DNA of 64,000 bases from Streptomyces asoensis (lineage in GTDB: Bacteria > Actinomycetota > Actinomycetes > Streptomycetales > Streptomycetaceae), in contig NZ_BNEB01000002.1 in the NCBI RefSeq assembly GCF_016860545.1, positions 1,302,001-1,366,000 of the forward strand, in the 5' to 3' direction. Both the position numbers and the translations under genes were made by a program. Shown one piece after another: positions 27,218 to 34,752 of the stretch. Numbering within the stretch: position 1 is the stretch's first letter; every line of letters starts with the position of its first letter. Below the pieces are notes generated by a model. It saw only the letters and a program-made list of their open reading frames with translations, searched no databases and was not told where the DNA came from.

Positions 27218-27322
27218 CCGCCGGGTCCGCCGGGTCCGCCGGATCGCCGGGTCCGCTGGGTTCGCAGGGTCCGCCGGATCGCCGGGATCGCCGGGTCCGC
27301 TGGGCCCGCCGGGATCACCGGG
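27218..27322. repeat. Degenerate 9-bp tandem repeat (CCGGGTCCG-type)
   Basis: About eleven imperfect copies of a 9-bp unit (variants GGGTCCGCC, GGATCGCCG, GGGTTCGCA) run head to tail between the padR stop and the convergent gene's 3' end. The 9-bp period keeps a reading frame (Gly-Ser-Ala/Pro-like), but no start or ribosome site supports translation. It is likely a slippage-prone non-coding array. Confidence 0.75.
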
Positions 27323-27408
27323 GCGGCGCGGCGACCGTCACCGGCCCCGGTCGTCGTGTCCCGAGCGTGCCGCGGGCCGCGTCTGTCCCCGTCGAGTGCC
27401 GCCGCCGG

Positions 27409-27951
27409 TCAGAGCCGGTACGGCTTGGAGCGGCGGCGCAGGAACCAGGCCGCCGCGATGACGCCCGCCCCGACCAGCGCCCCGCCCACGCCCATGGCGA
27501 CGGGCCCGTAGTCGCGGGCCGCGCCGCCGAGGCCGCCCATGACACCCCGCGAGGGCGAGGCCGTCGGGGTCGGCGTGGGCGTCGGGGCGACCGGGGTGGA
27601 GACGATCACCGACTGCGTGCCCGCCGTGCTGCCGTTGGAGCACATGACGACGACGGTGTACGTGCCCGGGGAGACCCCGGACCAGGCGGCCGACTGGCTC
27701 GCGGCCGTGCCCGAGAGGGCGACCTGGCGCCCCTGGGCGAAGCTCGCCTGACCGCTGTTGAGCAGTGCCGCCGTGCCCCAGCTGCCGTTGATCTGGGTGC
27801 ATGCGCTGGTCACGACCGAGACGGTGGAGCCGGTCGTGCTCACGGAGATGCCCGAGGTCCGGGCCACCGCGGGCTGGACGGCGAGGGCGAGCGGCAGGGC
27901 GGCGGCCGTCACGGTCAGTCCTGAGCGGACGAGGGAACGGGAAGTGCGCAT
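27409..27951 (-). CDS. Secreted, C-terminally anchored cell-surface protein, function unknown
   Basis: 180 residues. A signal peptide (about 1-31, ending VARTSG region) is followed by a beta-rich domain of about 90 residues with two Cys (SACTQING and VMCSNGST). A Pro/Thr stalk (APTPTPTPTASPS), a hydrophobic helix (about 149-168) and a basic RRRSKPYRL tail complete a type I surface protein. There is no LAXTG sortase motif. The domain is seen in several Streptomyces exported proteins, but no role is known to me. Confidence 0.8.
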   Translation of the reverse strand: MRTSRSLVRSGLTVTAAALPLALAVQPAVARTSGISVSTTGSTVSVVTSACTQINGSWGTAALLNSGQASFAQGRQVALSGTAASQSAAWSGVSPGTYTVVVMCSNGSTAGTQSVIVSTPVAPTPTPTPTASPSRGVMGGLGGAARDYGPVAMGVGGALVGAGVIAAAWFLRRRSKPYRL

Positions 27952-28159
27952 CGCATGTCCTCCGGCGGCGGCACGGTTGGCGGTACATCCCTTGCGCCGC
28001 CGAAGGTCGGGTACGCCCGTGCTGCCTCAGGGGCAGCCAACGCGTCCCGGCCCCGCGCCGCACGCGGACCGCCCCCGACCAGGTGACACGTTCCTCCGGA
28101 CGGCCCCCGGCGGGTCCGGCGGGCGGCCCGGTCCTGGAGACGGGACCAGGACCTGGATC

Positions 28160-29167
28160 TCACCCCCCGGTGCCGGTGCCCGCGGCGGTGCCCGCGCCGG
28201 GTCCCGTCGTCACCGTTCGTTCGGCCGACAACGCGCCCCAGGTGCCGTCCGGGAGCCGGGCGCGCAGCCGCACGCGGTGGACGGCGCCCTTCTCCCGCCC
28301 CACGTAGAAGCTGTACACCGCCTTCCCGCTGGGCGGGGTGGCGCCCCAGACCAGGGAGGTGGCCGGTGCTCCGTCGAGCTGGATCTGGTACTCGGTGACG
28401 ACGCCGTCCACCTGGGGCGCACCCCACGACAGGTCGATGTAGTACGCCCCGTCGGCGAGGCGGGTGACCGCCCGGAAGCCGGTGGGCGCGGTGCCCGCCC
28501 CCTCGTCGCCGCCCCGGGCGGTGGTCAGGCGGACGGGCGGACCGGCGGGCGAGACGTTGTCGGCCGCGTCCCGGGCCCGCACGGTGAACGCGTAGCGGAC
28601 GCCCGGGCGCAGCCCGGTCACGACCGTCGCCGTCTGGTTCCCGCCGACGCTGTGGATGCGCACGCCGCTCTGCCAGACGTCGTACGACACCACCGCGCGG
28701 TCGTCCGTGGACGCCGACCAGGACAGTTGTACGGCGCGGCTCCCGACCGCCCGGCCGGTGACGGAGCCCGGCGGGGTCGGGGGCGAGCGGTCCGCGGCGG
28801 CGGCCGCCGGTGTCGTGGCCCGCGCCTCGCGGCTGGGCGGTCCGAGCCGTCCGTCGCCGTCCCGGGCCCGCACGGTGAAGACGTAGGCCGTCGACGGCGC
28901 GAGACGGACCACGTCCAGCATGTGCGCGGTGCCGGGCACCTCCCCGGCCTTCTCGGTCCCCCGGTAGACCTCGTACGCGCCGACCGCCGGGTCCGCGGCG
29001 ACCGCGTTCCACATGACGTGCACGCTCGTCGCGCTCCCGGCCCGGGCGGTGACCCCGGCAGGCGCGCCGGGCGCCCGCCCCTCGTCCCGGCTCCCGCCGC
29101 TCGGACACCCGGTGCACAGCGCGGCCACCAGCCCGCACAGCACCCACCGCAGCACAACGCGTCGCAC
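28160..29167 (-). CDS. Lipoprotein with three fibronectin type III domains
   Basis: 335 residues. GTG 29167 follows GGGAGGCG and begins a short basic/hydrophobic leader ending in LVAALCTGC, an acceptable lipobox with Cys about 21, so the protein is probably lipid-anchored outside the membrane. Three FN3 modules follow (about 32-120, 127-215, 225-322), each with the conserved Trp/Tyr and the L-P-x-T-x-Y-x-F-T-V-R-A-R-D strand pattern in the first two. The third is more divergent. No catalytic domain is attached, although FN3 modules often accompany carbohydrate-active enzymes. A GH75 chitosanase gene is divergent 504 bp away. Confidence 0.85.
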   Translation of the reverse strand: MRRVVLRWVLCGLVAALCTGCPSGGSRDEGRAPGAPAGVTARAGSATSVHVMWNAVAADPAVGAYEVYRGTEKAGEVPGTAHMLDVVRLAPSTAYVFTVRARDGDGRLGPPSREARATTPAAAAADRSPPTPPGSVTGRAVGSRAVQLSWSASTDDRAVVSYDVWQSGVRIHSVGGNQTATVVTGLRPGVRYAFTVRARDAADNVSPAGPPVRLTTARGGDEGAGTAPTGFRAVTRLADGAYYIDLSWGAPQVDGVVTEYQIQLDGAPATSLVWGATPPSGKAVYSFYVGREKGAVHRVRLRARLPDGTWGALSAERTVTTGPGAGTAAGTGTGG

Positions 29168-29671
29168 GGCTTCGCCTCCCGGCCCGGCACGGCGGCAATG
29201 GTCCGGACCAATATGCCGCGGTGTCACGCACACATCAAGAGGGCGGCCGGGGCCCGGGCGTCCGTGCCGGACGGTTACGTATGCTGAAGGTCCTCGCGGC
29301 CGAACTCGCCTCACGTGAGCGCGAGTTCGAGCCGGTGGCGCGGACCGCTGTCGTCGCTGATCCCGCGCCGACGAGCGGCCGGGGGTCCCGGGCCGGACCG
29401 GTCCTCGGGGCCCCCGGCCCCGCCCCGCCGACGACCCCCGTCCGGCCCCGCCCCGCCGACGACCTCGTCCGGCCCCACGGAGCCGCTCGCAGCCGGCCGT
29501 CGTCCCGCCGCGGTGGCCGCACCGGCGGGCAGGCCGCGGAGCCGTCCCGAACGCGTGCCCCGTACGCGGGACCCGGTGCTCCGTACGGCCCCTTCCGAAG
29601 TGGCCCGGGAGTGCGTCCGACACCAGATTGTCCAGAGTGTCTGCCCATGTCCCCCACGAGAGGTCCGTATC
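29168..29671. other. Intergenic region between divergent FN3 lipoprotein and chitosanase genes
   Basis: This 504-bp region should carry the divergent promoters. It is very C-rich in the middle and contains a 23-bp direct repeat (listed separately). Open frames on both strands cover it but show no start with a ribosome site and no domain. I see no RNA gene. Confidence 0.5.
29414..29464. repeat. Two perfect 23-bp direct repeats with 28-bp period
   Basis: Identical 23-bp units at 29414-29436 and 29442-29464 (beginning CCGGCCCCGCCCC and ending CGACGACC), with a partial third copy after 29466. They lie in the non-coding region upstream of the chitosanase. Confidence 0.7.
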
Positions 29672-30637
29672 GTGCGCGCCCAGTCGCTGACGCTGGCCGC
29701 GGCCGGCCTTGCCCTGCTGGCCCCGACCGCCCCACTCGCAGCCCCGCACCCGTCCGTGGGAGCCGCCGGGGCCGCGGCACCCCGGCGGGAGGGTTCGGTC
29801 CGCGCCGCCGACCTGCTGGCCCGGGTCCGTGACTGCACCGAGGTGTCCCGCGGCCGCTACCGGGCCGACGACGGCACGCCCGCCACCATCCCGGTCTGCG
29901 GCACCGACGGGGCGGTGTTCTGGAAGGCCGACATGGACATCGACTGCGACGGCCGCCCGGGCGTGGAGTGCAACAGCCGCACCGACCCGCTGTTCTCCGG
30001 CGCGACGGCGTACCAGCAGTCCGACGGCCGCTATCTGAGCGCCGAGACCCTGCCGTACATCGTGGTGCCCGGGGTCAGCGACATCTGGGACCACCGTGAC
30101 CACGGGGTGCACGGCGGATCGGTCGCGGCCGTGGTCTACCGGGACCGGGTGCAGTACGCGGTCGTCGGCGACACGGGACCGACCGGGATCATCGGCGAGG
30201 CGTCGTACGCCACCGCCAAGGCGCTGGGCATCCGGCCCGACCCGCGCGGCGGCGGAACCCCGTCCGGCGTCACGTACATCGTCTTCAAGAACTCCCGCGC
30301 GACCCCCATCGAGAGCCACGCCTCGGCGGTGGAGGTCGGCGAACGCCTCGCCAAGCAGTTCGTGCGCGCCACGAAGCAGGAGACCCGGCCCCCGCAGGCG
30401 CCGGCGGACGAATGGGCGCCGAACGGGCTCACCGAGCCGCCGCGGGCCGAGGGCGGGACCGGTACCGGGGACAGCGGCGCCGCCGTCCCCGAGGACGCCC
30501 GGACCCCCGTCGAAGCGCCGGACCCGGGGACGGACCAGGCGGCCACCGGCGACGACGGCACCCGCGACGACCAGGACGCCCCGGCGGCCCCGGAGACCGA
30601 GGACGAACCGGACGACGCCACGGACACGGGCGACTAG
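29672..30637 (+). CDS. Secreted glycoside hydrolase family 75 chitosanase-like protein
   Basis: 321 residues. GTG 29672 is preceded by GAGAGG and starts a signal peptide (about 1-30). The catalytic domain (about 50-225) has the GH75 marks VFWKADMDIDCDG, LPYIVVPGVSD and VVGDTGPTGIIGEASYATAKALGI. The acid residues in DIDCDG and IGEAS are the expected catalytic positions. It would hydrolyse chitosan outside the cell. The last roughly 80 residues form an unusual Asp/Glu/Pro-rich acidic tail that is not part of the fold and could bind the cationic polymer or metal. A bidirectional terminator separates it from the convergent dha operon. Confidence 0.9.
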   Translation: MRAQSLTLAAAGLALLAPTAPLAAPHPSVGAAGAAAPRREGSVRAADLLARVRDCTEVSRGRYRADDGTPATIPVCGTDGAVFWKADMDIDCDGRPGVECNSRTDPLFSGATAYQQSDGRYLSAETLPYIVVPGVSDIWDHRDHGVHGGSVAAVVYRDRVQYAVVGDTGPTGIIGEASYATAKALGIRPDPRGGGTPSGVTYIVFKNSRATPIESHASAVEVGERLAKQFVRATKQETRPPQAPADEWAPNGLTEPPRAEGGTGTGDSGAAVPEDARTPVEAPDPGTDQAATGDDGTRDDQDAPAAPETEDEPDDATDTGD

Positions 30638-30656
30638 GCCCTTTGGGACGTCCCTC

Positions 30657-30692
30657 GGACGGACGCCGTCCCCTGGACGGACGCCGTCCCCT
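30657..30692. repeat. Two adjacent 18-bp direct repeats
   Basis: GGACGGACGCCGTCCCCT occurs twice head to tail (30657-30674 and 30675-30692). Each copy contains the self-complementary GGACGCCGTCC-like core and can pair with the terminator arms downstream, so alternative hairpins are possible. Confidence 0.7.
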
Positions 30693-30730
30693 GGGCGCAC
30701 GGCGTGGCCCGGAAGGACGGTGTCTCCCGC

Positions 30731-30779
30731 GAGGACGGCGTCGCCCGGACCGGCCCGCGGCCCGGGCGACGCCGTCCTC
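30731..30779. terminator. Bidirectional terminator hairpin between chitosanase and dha operon
   Basis: GAGGACGGCGTCGCCCGG (30731-30748) and its exact complement CCGGGCGACGCCGTCCTC (30762-30779) make an 18-bp perfect stem with a 13-nt loop. It lies between the 3' ends of two convergent genes. No U-tract is present, as is common for actinomycete terminators. Confidence 0.75.
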
Positions 30780-30785
30780 GCCGCC

Positions 30786-31196
30786 TCACACCTTTCGGTA
30801 GTCGTAAGCCTCCGCGGCCGCCGCCTGGACCGCGTCGAGGTCGGCGCCGGTGGCCGCCGTCACCACCGCGGCCACCGCGCCCTCGACGAACGGGGCGTCC
30901 ACCAGACGGGCGCCGTCGGGCAGCTCGTCGCCCTCCGCGAGCAGCGCCTTCACCGTGAGGACGGCGCTGCCCAGATCGGCGAGGAGCACGACCCCGGCAC
31001 CCCGGTCCACGGAGGCCGCCGCGGCGGTGATCAGCTCGGCGCTCGTGCCCAGCCCACCGCCCTGCGTACCGCCCGCCGGGGCGACCGGCACGACCGGGCC
31101 GCCGCCCACGAGCCCCCGCGCCAGGTCCGCCACGGCCTCGGCGACCGCCGCGCTGTGCGACACCAGCACGATTCCCACCAGCTTCTCGTCGCTCAT
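30786..31196 (-). CDS. dhaM: Dihydroxyacetone kinase phosphotransferase subunit DhaM (EIIA domain only)
   Basis: 136-residue EIIA(man)-fold protein that passes a phosphoryl group from the PTS to the ADP held by DhaL. The phosphorylated His is in GIVLVSHSAAVAEAV (His about 14). Other family blocks are GTSAELITAAA, GVVLLADLGSAVLTVKALL and the DAPFVEGA segment. Unlike E. coli DhaM, no HPr or EI domains are fused, so phosphate must come from the general PTS proteins encoded elsewhere. It is the last gene of the dhaKLM operon; 7 bp separate it from dhaL. Confidence 0.94.
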   Translation of the reverse strand: MSDEKLVGIVLVSHSAAVAEAVADLARGLVGGGPVVPVAPAGGTQGGGLGTSAELITAAAASVDRGAGVVLLADLGSAVLTVKALLAEGDELPDGARLVDAPFVEGAVAAVVTAATGADLDAVQAAAAEAYDYRKV

Positions 31197-31203
31197 GAGT
31201 GCC

Positions 31204-31815
31204 TCACTCCCCGGCGGTGTCGGCGCCGGCGTCGATGAGCGCGGCGATCAGCAGCGCCGCCGAGGTGGCACCCGGATCCTGGTGCCCGATACTGCGTTCG
31301 CCGAGGTAACTGGCCCGGCCCTTGCGCGCCTGCAACGGTGTCGTCGCCTCCGCGCCCTGCTCGGCGGCGGAGCGGGCGGCTTCGAAACCGGCGGAGAGGG
31401 CGTCGACGGCCGGCACCAGCGCGTCGATCATGGTCTTGTCGCCGGGTGCCGCGCCGCCGAGCTGCATCACCGCGTCGACGCCCACGCGCAGCGCCTCGGC
31501 GAACCGCGTCTCGTCGACCTCGGCCGCGTCCCCGAGATCCTTCCCCGTGCGGCGCAGCAGCGTGCCGTACAGCGGACCCGAGGCACCGCCGACCGTCGAT
31601 ATGAGCTGGCGTCCCGCGAGCACCAGCACGGCGCCGGGCGTCCCGGGGTCCTCCTTCTCCAGAGCCGCCCGCACCGCGGTGAAGCCCCGCCGCAGGTTGC
31701 TGCCGTGATCCGCGTCCCCGATGGGTGAGTCGAGGGCCGTGAGCCGGTCCGCCTCGCGGTCGACGGACGCGGCCGTCGCGGTCATCCAACGACGGAAGAA
31801 TTCGGCGTCGAGCAC
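31204..31815 (-). CDS. dhaL: Dihydroxyacetone kinase subunit DhaL (nucleotide-binding)
   Basis: 203-residue all-helical DhaL (Dak2) domain that holds ADP as a cofactor and is rephosphorylated by DhaM. The Mg-binding motif GDADHGSNL (about 33-41) and the lid-type segment TVGGASGPLYGTLL are present, as is GDKTMIDAL. GTG 31815 is chosen because AAGGAG lies 6 bp upstream; a longer frame to 31869 has no such site. It sits between dhaK and dhaM, in the same order as other PTS-dependent systems. Confidence 0.94.
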   Translation of the reverse strand: MLDAEFFRRWMTATAASVDREADRLTALDSPIGDADHGSNLRRGFTAVRAALEKEDPGTPGAVLVLAGRQLISTVGGASGPLYGTLLRRTGKDLGDAAEVDETRFAEALRVGVDAVMQLGGAAPGDKTMIDALVPAVDALSAGFEAARSAAEQGAEATTPLQARKGRASYLGERSIGHQDPGATSAALLIAALIDAGADTAGE

Positions 31816-31902
31816 TGGATCTCCTTGCCTGGTCGGTACGTTCGGAGCGCCTGTCCCAGTCCGTGTCACGGTTGCGGCGTCGCCCGGGGCGCCGCCGGTC
31901 CC

Positions 31903-32895
31903 TCACACGCCCCAGCGCAGTCCCGCGGTCCGCACCGGCGCGTCCCACAGGCGCAGCAGTTCCTCGTCCACCTGGCACAGGGTCACCGAGGCGCCGGCCA
32001 TGTCGAGGGACGTCACGTAGTTGCCGACGAGGGTGCGCGCGACGGCGACCCCGCGCTGCGACAGCACACGCTGCACCTCGGCGTTGAAGCCGTAGAGCTC
32101 CAGCAGCGGTGTCGCGCCCATGCCGTTGACCAGGACCAGGACGGGATTGCGCGGTGTCATGTCGTCCAGGATCGCGTGGACCGCGAAGTCGGCGATCTCC
32201 CCGGAGGTCATCATCGCCCGCCGCTCACGTCCCGGTTCGCCGTGGATGCCGACGCCCAGCTCCAGCTCGCCGGAGGGCAGGTCGAAGGTCGGGCTGCCCT
32301 TGGCGGGGGTCGTGCACGCGCTGAGCGCCACGCCGAAGCTCCGGGAGCTCTCGTTGACCTGCCGGGCCAGCGCCTCCACCCGTTCCAGCGGCTGTCCTTC
32401 CTCGGCCGCCGCTCCCGCGATCTTCTCCACGAACAGCGTGGCGCCCGTACCGCGCCGGCCGGCCGTGTAGAGGCTGTCCGTCACGGCGACGTCGTCGTCG
32501 ACCAGGACCTTGGCGACCTGGATGCCCTCGTCCTCGGCCAGCTCGGCCGCCATGTCGAAGTTGAGCACGTCGCCCGTGTAGTTCTTGACGATGAACAGCA
32601 CGCCCGCCCCGCTGTCCACGGCCGCCGCGGCCCGCAGCATCTGATCCGGTACGGGTGAGGTGAACACCTCGCCGGGGCAGGCGGCCGAGAGCATGCCGGG
32701 TCCGACGAACCCGCCGTGCAGCGGCTCGTGCCCCGAACCGCCACCGGACACCAGGGCCACCTTTCCGGCCACTGGAGCGTCCCGCCGCAAGATCACCCGG
32801 TTCTCGACGTCGACGGTCAGCTCGGGATGGGCGGCGGCCATTCCGCGCAGCGCGTCCGCGACCACGGACTCGGGGACGTTGATCAGCATCTTCAT
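31903..32895 (-). CDS. dhaK: Dihydroxyacetone kinase subunit DhaK (substrate-binding)
   Basis: 330-residue DhaK (Dak1) subunit that binds dihydroxyacetone covalently as a hemiaminal and accepts phosphate to give dihydroxyacetone phosphate. The nucleophilic His is H218 in LELGVGIHGEPG, the same number as in E. coli DhaK. The substrate loop VSGGGSGHEPLHGGFVG (about 50-66) and KNYTGDVLNFDMA are conserved. ATG 32895 follows GGAGGTACCG. It heads the dhaKLM operon; no DhaR or DhaS regulator is adjacent. Confidence 0.95.
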   Translation of the reverse strand: MKMLINVPESVVADALRGMAAAHPELTVDVENRVILRRDAPVAGKVALVSGGGSGHEPLHGGFVGPGMLSAACPGEVFTSPVPDQMLRAAAAVDSGAGVLFIVKNYTGDVLNFDMAAELAEDEGIQVAKVLVDDDVAVTDSLYTAGRRGTGATLFVEKIAGAAAEEGQPLERVEALARQVNESSRSFGVALSACTTPAKGSPTFDLPSGELELGVGIHGEPGRERRAMMTSGEIADFAVHAILDDMTPRNPVLVLVNGMGATPLLELYGFNAEVQRVLSQRGVAVARTLVGNYVTSLDMAGASVTLCQVDEELLRLWDAPVRTAGLRWGV

Positions 32896-33307
32896 CGGTA
32901 CCTCCAGGTGGGGCCGGCGGATGTGCCCTCCCCCCGATTTTCGCAACCCGGGGCGGGGCGGGCCAGTCAGCGACGGCGTCCGTACGGACCGTGCGGTAAA
33001 GCTGCTCCCGGCAGTATCCGCGCCGGGACGGCCGTGGTCACGGGTACGGACGTGGCGCCCGCTCACGAAGACGACCCCGACGGGCCCCGCGGGCGCGCCC
33101 GCTCGGGCGGTCGTGTCCGTCCGCGGGCACGGGGCCGTCCGGGGGTTCGCGGGGAGACGGGGCGGGCGACGGGCCTGCGGGGAACCGCCGGAACCACAGC
33201 CCGCGGCCCCCCGTCCGGCGACACGGCCGCAGCGCCGCGAGCGACGTGGCCACGGCCACAGGCCCCCGGCATGTCGGTGCGGGCACCGGCCCTGTGATAC
33301 TGGCCCG
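32896..33307. other. Intergenic region upstream of dhaK and the DUF2071 gene
   Basis: This 412-bp divergent gap must hold the dhaK promoter and that of the gene at 33308. Nearest dhaK it is C/G-homopolymeric (CCCTCCCCCCGATTTTCG). The remainder is a uniform GC-rich sequence with frames on both strands but no supported start. No clear palindrome or RNA gene was seen. Confidence 0.5.
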
Positions 33308-34090
33308 GTGCCGACACCGCAGCCGCAGGCCATGGTTCCGGATCCCATCACGCCCGACGCGCCGGACCTCATCGCGCGTCCCCTGCTGACCCAGTCCTGG
33401 CTCGACCTCGCCTTCGTGCACTGGGCGGCGGACCCCGCCGAGGTGGCCGGTCTGCTGCCGCCGGGAACCGTCCCGGACACCCTCGACGGGGTGACGTACG
33501 TCGGTCTGGTCGCGTTCCGGATGCACCGCGTCGGATGGTTCCGTCTCCCGGGCGTTCCCTACCTGGGCTCGTTCCCCGAGACGAACGTGCGCCTCTACTC
33601 GGTGGACGCGCAAGGGCGCCGCGGGGTGGTCTTCCGTTCGCTCGACGCCTCCCGGCTGCTGCCGGTGACGGTGGCCAGGATCGGCTTCCGGCTGCCCTAC
33701 GTGTGGTCCCGGATGGCGATCGAAGCCGACGGCGACACCGTCACGTACACCAGCCGCCGCCGGTGGCCCGGACCGCGGGGGGCCCGCAGCCGGCTGACCG
33801 TGCGGGTGGGCGGACGGATCGGTGAACCCAACGCGCTGGAGCACTTCCTGACCGCGCGCTGGGGCATGCACAGCGCCTTCTTCGGCCGGCCGATGTACCT
33901 GCCCAACGCCCACCCGCGCTGGCCGCTGCACCGGGCGGAACTCGTGACGTGCGAGGAGGACCTCGTGGTGGCGGCGGGACTGCCGAAGCCGGCTGCGGAA
34001 CCGGTGAGCGTCCTGTACTCGCCCGGCGTCCCGGTCCGTTTCGACCGTCCCGCGCCCCCGCACCGCCCGGCCGGCATCCCGACCCCCTGA
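33308..34090 (+). CDS. YqjF/DUF2071 family protein
   Basis: 260 residues. The family pattern is clear: TQSWLDLAFVHWAADPAEVAGLLPPG near the N-terminus, VAFRMHRVG, a FPETNVRLYSVD segment and FRSLDASRLLPV, then FFGRPMYLPNAHPRWPLHRAELV near the end. DUF2071 proteins have an acetoacetate-decarboxylase-like fold, but their activity is undefined. GTG 33308 is the best start; ATG 33332 is the alternative, and neither has a strong ribosome site. It stands alone, 44 bp before the RpiB-like gene. Confidence 0.85.
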   Translation: MPTPQPQAMVPDPITPDAPDLIARPLLTQSWLDLAFVHWAADPAEVAGLLPPGTVPDTLDGVTYVGLVAFRMHRVGWFRLPGVPYLGSFPETNVRLYSVDAQGRRGVVFRSLDASRLLPVTVARIGFRLPYVWSRMAIEADGDTVTYTSRRRWPGPRGARSRLTVRVGGRIGEPNALEHFLTARWGMHSAFFGRPMYLPNAHPRWPLHRAELVTCEEDLVVAAGLPKPAAEPVSVLYSPGVPVRFDRPAPPHRPAGIPTP

Positions 34091-34133
34091 CCGCCCGGTG
34101 CTCCCGGCCCGTTTCCTCAGTAGGCTCGCCGGC

Positions 34134-34595
34134 ATGCGGATCTCCGTCTCCTCGGACATGGACGAACCAGTGGCCCGCGCGCTCGTCGCGGAGCTGCGCG
34201 GACGCGGTCACGACGTGGTGCCGCACGGCGCGCTGCGGCCCGGCGACGATCCCCGGTGGGCGGTGTGCTCGGAGGTGGCGGCCCGGGACGTGGCCGACGG
34301 GACCTCGGAGCAGGCGGTGGTGTGCTGCTGGACCGGCACCGGCGCGTCGATCGCCGCCAACAAGGTGCCCGGTGTCCGGGCCGCGCTGTGCGCCGACGCC
34401 TACACCGCCGACGGCGCCCGCCGCTGGAACGACGCCAACGTCCTCGCCCTCAGCCTGCGCCTGACCTCCGAGCCCCTGCTGAAGGAGATCCTCGACGCCT
34501 GGTTCGCCGCCGACGCGGGCGGCGACGCCGAGGACCGGAGCAACGTGGCCCACGTCGACGGCCTCGACGCCGCCCGCCCGCGCCCGACTGCATAG
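34134..34595 (+). CDS. RpiB/LacA/LacB family sugar-phosphate isomerase
   Basis: 153 residues with the RpiB fold. The catalytic-loop motif is [25 protein letters not shown], where RpiB has a CGTG-type loop; the Cys base is kept, but the following Gly is Trp. [14 protein letters not shown] is represented by [17 protein letters not shown]. Known members interconvert ribose-5-P/ribulose-5-P, allose-6-P or galactose-6-P. The next gene on the strand is a phosphoketolase that consumes xylulose-5-P, so a pentose-phosphate role fits. ATG 34134 is at the family start. Confidence 0.88.
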   Translation: MRISVSSDMDEPVARALVAELRGRGHDVVPHGALRPGDDPRWAVCSEVAARDVADGTSEQAVVCCWTGTGASIAANKVPGVRAALCADAYTADGARRWNDANVLALSLRLTSEPLLKEILDAWFAADAGGDAEDRSNVAHVDGLDAARPRPTA

Positions 34596-34627
34596 GCCAC
34601 AGGCGGGTACCGGGCCGGCGCCCCCCT

Positions 34628-34651
34628 TACGGACGGCTTCGCTCGTCCGTA
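34628..34651. terminator. Hairpin between rpiB-like gene and phosphoketolase
   Basis: TACGGACG and CGTCCGTA form a perfect 8-bp stem with loop GCTTCGCT. It sits 33 bp after the rpiB-like stop and 101 bp before the phosphoketolase ATG, so it could be a terminator or a leader hairpin. Confidence 0.5.
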
Positions 34652-34752
34652 TGGGTCGCTCGGCCCCGCCGGGTACCCGGCCGCCGGGAGAGGGTGGGCA
34701 GGTACGGACCGGCCCGTACCCCCGAGCGGCCCGATCCGGAAGGGAACCCGAG

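Noticed and set aside
29221..29832. 203-codon frame upstream of the chitosanase
   Set aside because: Pro/Arg-rich, spans the direct repeats and overlaps the chitosanase signal peptide in another frame.
28160..30700. Reading the FN3 gene as a single 846-residue protein starting at 30700
   Set aside because: The upstream two thirds lie antisense to the chitosanase and are low complexity. GTG 29167 with GGGAGG and a lipoprotein signal is a far better start.
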